From Acidimicrobiales bacterium (GTDB lineage: Bacteria > Actinomycetota > Acidimicrobiia > Acidimicrobiales > Acidimicrobilacustridaceae): DNA of 34,736 bases. The notes beneath the pieces are model-generated. The model had not been told where the DNA came from. It saw nothing but the letters and a program-made list of their open reading frames with translations, and searched no databases. The translations under genes were made by a program, and so were the position numbers. Shown one piece after another: positions 33,247 to 34,736 of this stretch; the first letter of the stretch is position 1, and each line of letters starts with the position of its first letter. The stretch spans positions 1 through 34,736 of the forward strand of contig JAURMR010000018.1 of the NCBI GenBank assembly GCA_030830565.1. The letters run 5' to 3'.

Positions 33247-34430
33247 TTGGGGATCTCGCTCCACGGAACATCCGTATCAACACGGACATCGCCAGGGAGG
33301 CCAAGAACGCGTTCGCCAAGGATGTTCCGCATGATTTCCGAGGTGCCACCTTCAATAGTGTTCGCTCGTGCACGCAGGAATCGACCTGTTCGTGTGGACA
33401 TCGCGCCAGATGAACGTGTCATCGGATATCCGGGTTCGTGCAGCATGCCGGCAGCACCTTCGAGATCGACGACTGCGGCCGTGACCCGCTTCGACAGTTC
33501 GGCAGAAGCCAACTTGCTCACTGAACCTTCAGGGCCTGGATTCCCACCAACTGCAGACTGTTTCGCACGTGCATTCGTAAGGCGAACAATCTCGGCTTCG
33601 ATCCACAGCGCCATGACTCGATCGCGCCAGATCTCGAGCTCAACCGGCGAAAGTTGCGACTTACGCACGTCCCATAACTTCAGAAGTTCGTTGATCGGAC
33701 CTGAACCCCGTGGTGCAGGACCGCCGGCGAGAGCAACGCGCTCGTTCATGAGCGTCGTAATCGCAACTCGCCAACCGTCGCCTTCGTCGCCGAGACGCAG
33801 TGAGTCATCGATACGCACATCGGTCAGGAAGACCTCGTTGAATTCCGCTTCACCAGTCATTTGGTAGAGCGGACGAACTTCAACTCCAGGTGCATGCATA
33901 TCAAGGACGAAATAACTCAAACCCTTGTGCTTCGGAACATCGGGATTCGTTCGCGTCAGAAGCATTCCGTAATTCGAGGTATGGGCAAGTGTGGTCCACA
34001 CTTTCTGACCATTCACGACCCATTCATCACCATCACGGATCGCGCGACTTGGGATACCAGCGACGTCGGAACCATGCGTGGGTTCTGAGAACAACTGACA
34101 CCACACGTCTTCGCCGGTAAAGATCTTTCGCAGGTGCTTCTGCTTCAGTTCCTCACTCCCATAGGCGAGAACTGTGGGAGCGCCCATGCCGATTCCAATG
34201 GGATTAATGCGCAAGTCCTCGTACTTCACTCCATACGAACGAAGCACGCCATCAATGATCGCCTGCTGACCGCGGTTTCCTGCAAGACCGCCGTATCCCT
34301 CAGGGAAATGGACCATCGCCAGACCGGCGTCGTACTGCTTTCCCCGAAACGCGAATTGGTCATCAAGAATGTCGCGATTTTCCTCGACCAATTCTTCGGT
34401 GCGCTTCGCCAAATCCTGGTCTTCGTACAT
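33243..34430 (-). CDS. Acyl-CoA dehydrogenase (FadE-like)
   Basis: This 395-residue flavin acyl-CoA dehydrogenase has the FAD-binding stretches CQLFSEPTHGSD and NGQKVWTT, and the C-terminal signature IEGGTSEIMRN with the candidate catalytic Glu in IEG. It should form an alpha,beta double bond in an acyl-CoA and pass electrons to ETF. This length and these motifs are common in the many actinobacterial FadE paralogs, including steroid side-chain types that work as heterodimers; no second FadE is adjacent. AAGGTG lies 5 bases before the ATG. The crotonase gene overlaps its stop by four bases. Confidence 0.92.
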   Translation of the reverse strand: MYEDQDLAKRTEELVEENRDILDDQFAFRGKQYDAGLAMVHFPEGYGGLAGNRGQQAIIDGVLRSYGVKYEDLRINPIGIGMGAPTVLAYGSEELKQKHLRKIFTGEDVWCQLFSEPTHGSDVAGIPSRAIRDGDEWVVNGQKVWTTLAHTSNYGMLLTRTNPDVPKHKGLSYFVLDMHAPGVEVRPLYQMTGEAEFNEVFLTDVRIDDSLRLGDEGDGWRVAITTLMNERVALAGGPAPRGSGPINELLKLWDVRKSQLSPVELEIWRDRVMALWIEAEIVRLTNARAKQSAVGGNPGPEGSVSKLASAELSKRVTAAVVDLEGAAGMLHEPGYPMTRSSGAMSTRTGRFLRARANTIEGGTSEIMRNILGERVLGLPGDVRVDTDVPWSEIPK

Positions 34431-34535
34431 AAAGCACCTTTCCGTCCCAGTCGTGGGAAAGATGGTGCCACGACCATTCGATTGCGGCCAACCGAAGAAT
34501 CTGGATCGTCCTATGCCTCCAAAAACATCCGCGCT

Positions 34536-34736
34536 CTAGAAAGCAATTGCACTCGTTCCCGTGCTACCGCGTCGACTCGCATTCCCACTATTGCCGGGCG
34601 ATGAGGACTGACCCGGCGCATTCCCACTATTACCCGGCGACGAAGACTGACCCGGCGCATTCCCACTATTACCCGGCGACGAAGACTGACCCGGCGCATT
34701 CCCACGATTACCCGGCGACGAAGACTGACCCGGCGC
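34536..34736 (-). CDS. C-terminal end of a Pro/Gly/Ser/Asn-rich repeat protein (5' truncated)
   Basis: This is an open minus-strand frame from the right edge to TAG at 34536-34538, with no start in the window. The 66 visible residues are four copies of a 13-residue unit, APGQSSSPGNSGN (one copy has Arg in place of the second last Ser), followed by a 14-residue tail ending GTSAIAF. I prefer this frame over an overlapping Arg/Val-rich minus frame and over the plus strand. The four base differences of copy 34581-34619 are all synonymous third-position changes here, but alter residues or add stops in the other frames. Such linkers are typical of extracytoplasmic or wall-spanning proteins; function unknown. 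Confidence 0.72.
   Translation of the reverse strand, partial: APGQSSSPGNRGNAPGQSSSPGNSGNAPGQSSSPGNSGNAPGQSSSPGNSGNASRRGSTGTSAIAF
34581..34736 (-). repeat. 39-bp in-frame tandem repeat, four copies
   Basis: Units are at 34581-34619, 34620-34658, 34659-34697 and 34698-34736. The middle two are identical; the first differs at four synonymous positions, and the fourth by one base that gives Ser to Arg. The array reaches the window edge and probably continues. Confidence 0.93.

Noticed and set aside
34438-34477. Two short inverted repeats upstream of the acyl-CoA dehydrogenase gene
   Set aside because: Stems are only 5-6 bp and do not match a known KstR-type operator, so neither terminator nor operator status is supported.
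34511-34705. Arg/Val-rich minus-strand frame with an ATG across the 39-bp repeats
   Set aside because: Differences between repeat copies change several residues in this frame but are all synonymous in the APGQSSSPGNSGN frame, so this one is a shadow.

Overview
The window looks like a piece of an actinobacterial chromosome, most likely from a lipid- and steroid-degrading lineage such as Acidimicrobiia. The evidence is a NucS/EndoMS mismatch endonuclease, an EttA ABC-F protein, a deazaflavin (F420)-type oxidoreductase, a lysine-rich basic tail of the actinobacterial HU or histone type, and many SDR, acyl-CoA dehydrogenase, crotonase and P450 genes. The lineage is inference; there is no rRNA or marker tree here. 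I saw no tRNA, rRNA, CRISPR array, insertion sequence or phage gene. Genes are tightly packed and no gene-free stretch exceeds 200 bases.

Layout. 1-234 is the end of a basic repeat protein, closed by a terminator. 364-5588 is a rightward housekeeping block: ettA, a small membrane protein, a CysQ-like phosphatase, an ABC1/UbiB-type kinase-like protein and nucS. 5599-7358 is a leftward two-gene SDR plus MaoC hydratase unit. 7552-9944 holds rmuC and a membrane fatty-acid desaturase that has a TetR-type operator inside its promoter. 9930-19698 is a divergent catabolic cluster. Leftward it holds a class II aldolase, an amidohydrolase, a two-domain VOC protein, a P450 and a CMD/AhpD-like protein. 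Rightward it holds a carboxylesterase, an aldo/keto reductase, an alpha/beta hydrolase and an SDR. The substrate is unknown.

19707-22968 is the most interesting part. A phosphonate-monoester-hydrolase-like member of the sulfatase superfamily and a VOC protein run leftward. They diverge, over only 35 bases, from a PhyH-type dioxygenase overlapping an HD-domain oxygenase, which resemble PhnY and PhnZ. Together they could free a phosphonate from an ester and then cleave its C-P bond oxidatively.

22969-34430 contains a DapB-like dehydrogenase, an atypical extended SDR, a classical SDR, a deazaflavin-dependent oxidoreductase, a DsbA/FrnE protein, a MgtC/DUF4010 membrane protein, an MFS transporter, a Sap-family membrane protein, a TauD dioxygenase, a lipoprotein, and a crotonase/acyl-CoA dehydrogenase pair. 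34536-34736 is the end of a leftward Pro/Gly/Ser/Asn repeat protein, so both edges of the window lie in in-frame minisatellites.

Expression style. About ten genes have a TA(C/G)NNT hexamer 6-9 bases before the start codon and little Shine-Dalgarno sequence, which suggests leaderless transcripts. Most of the rest have a clear purine-rich ribosome binding site.
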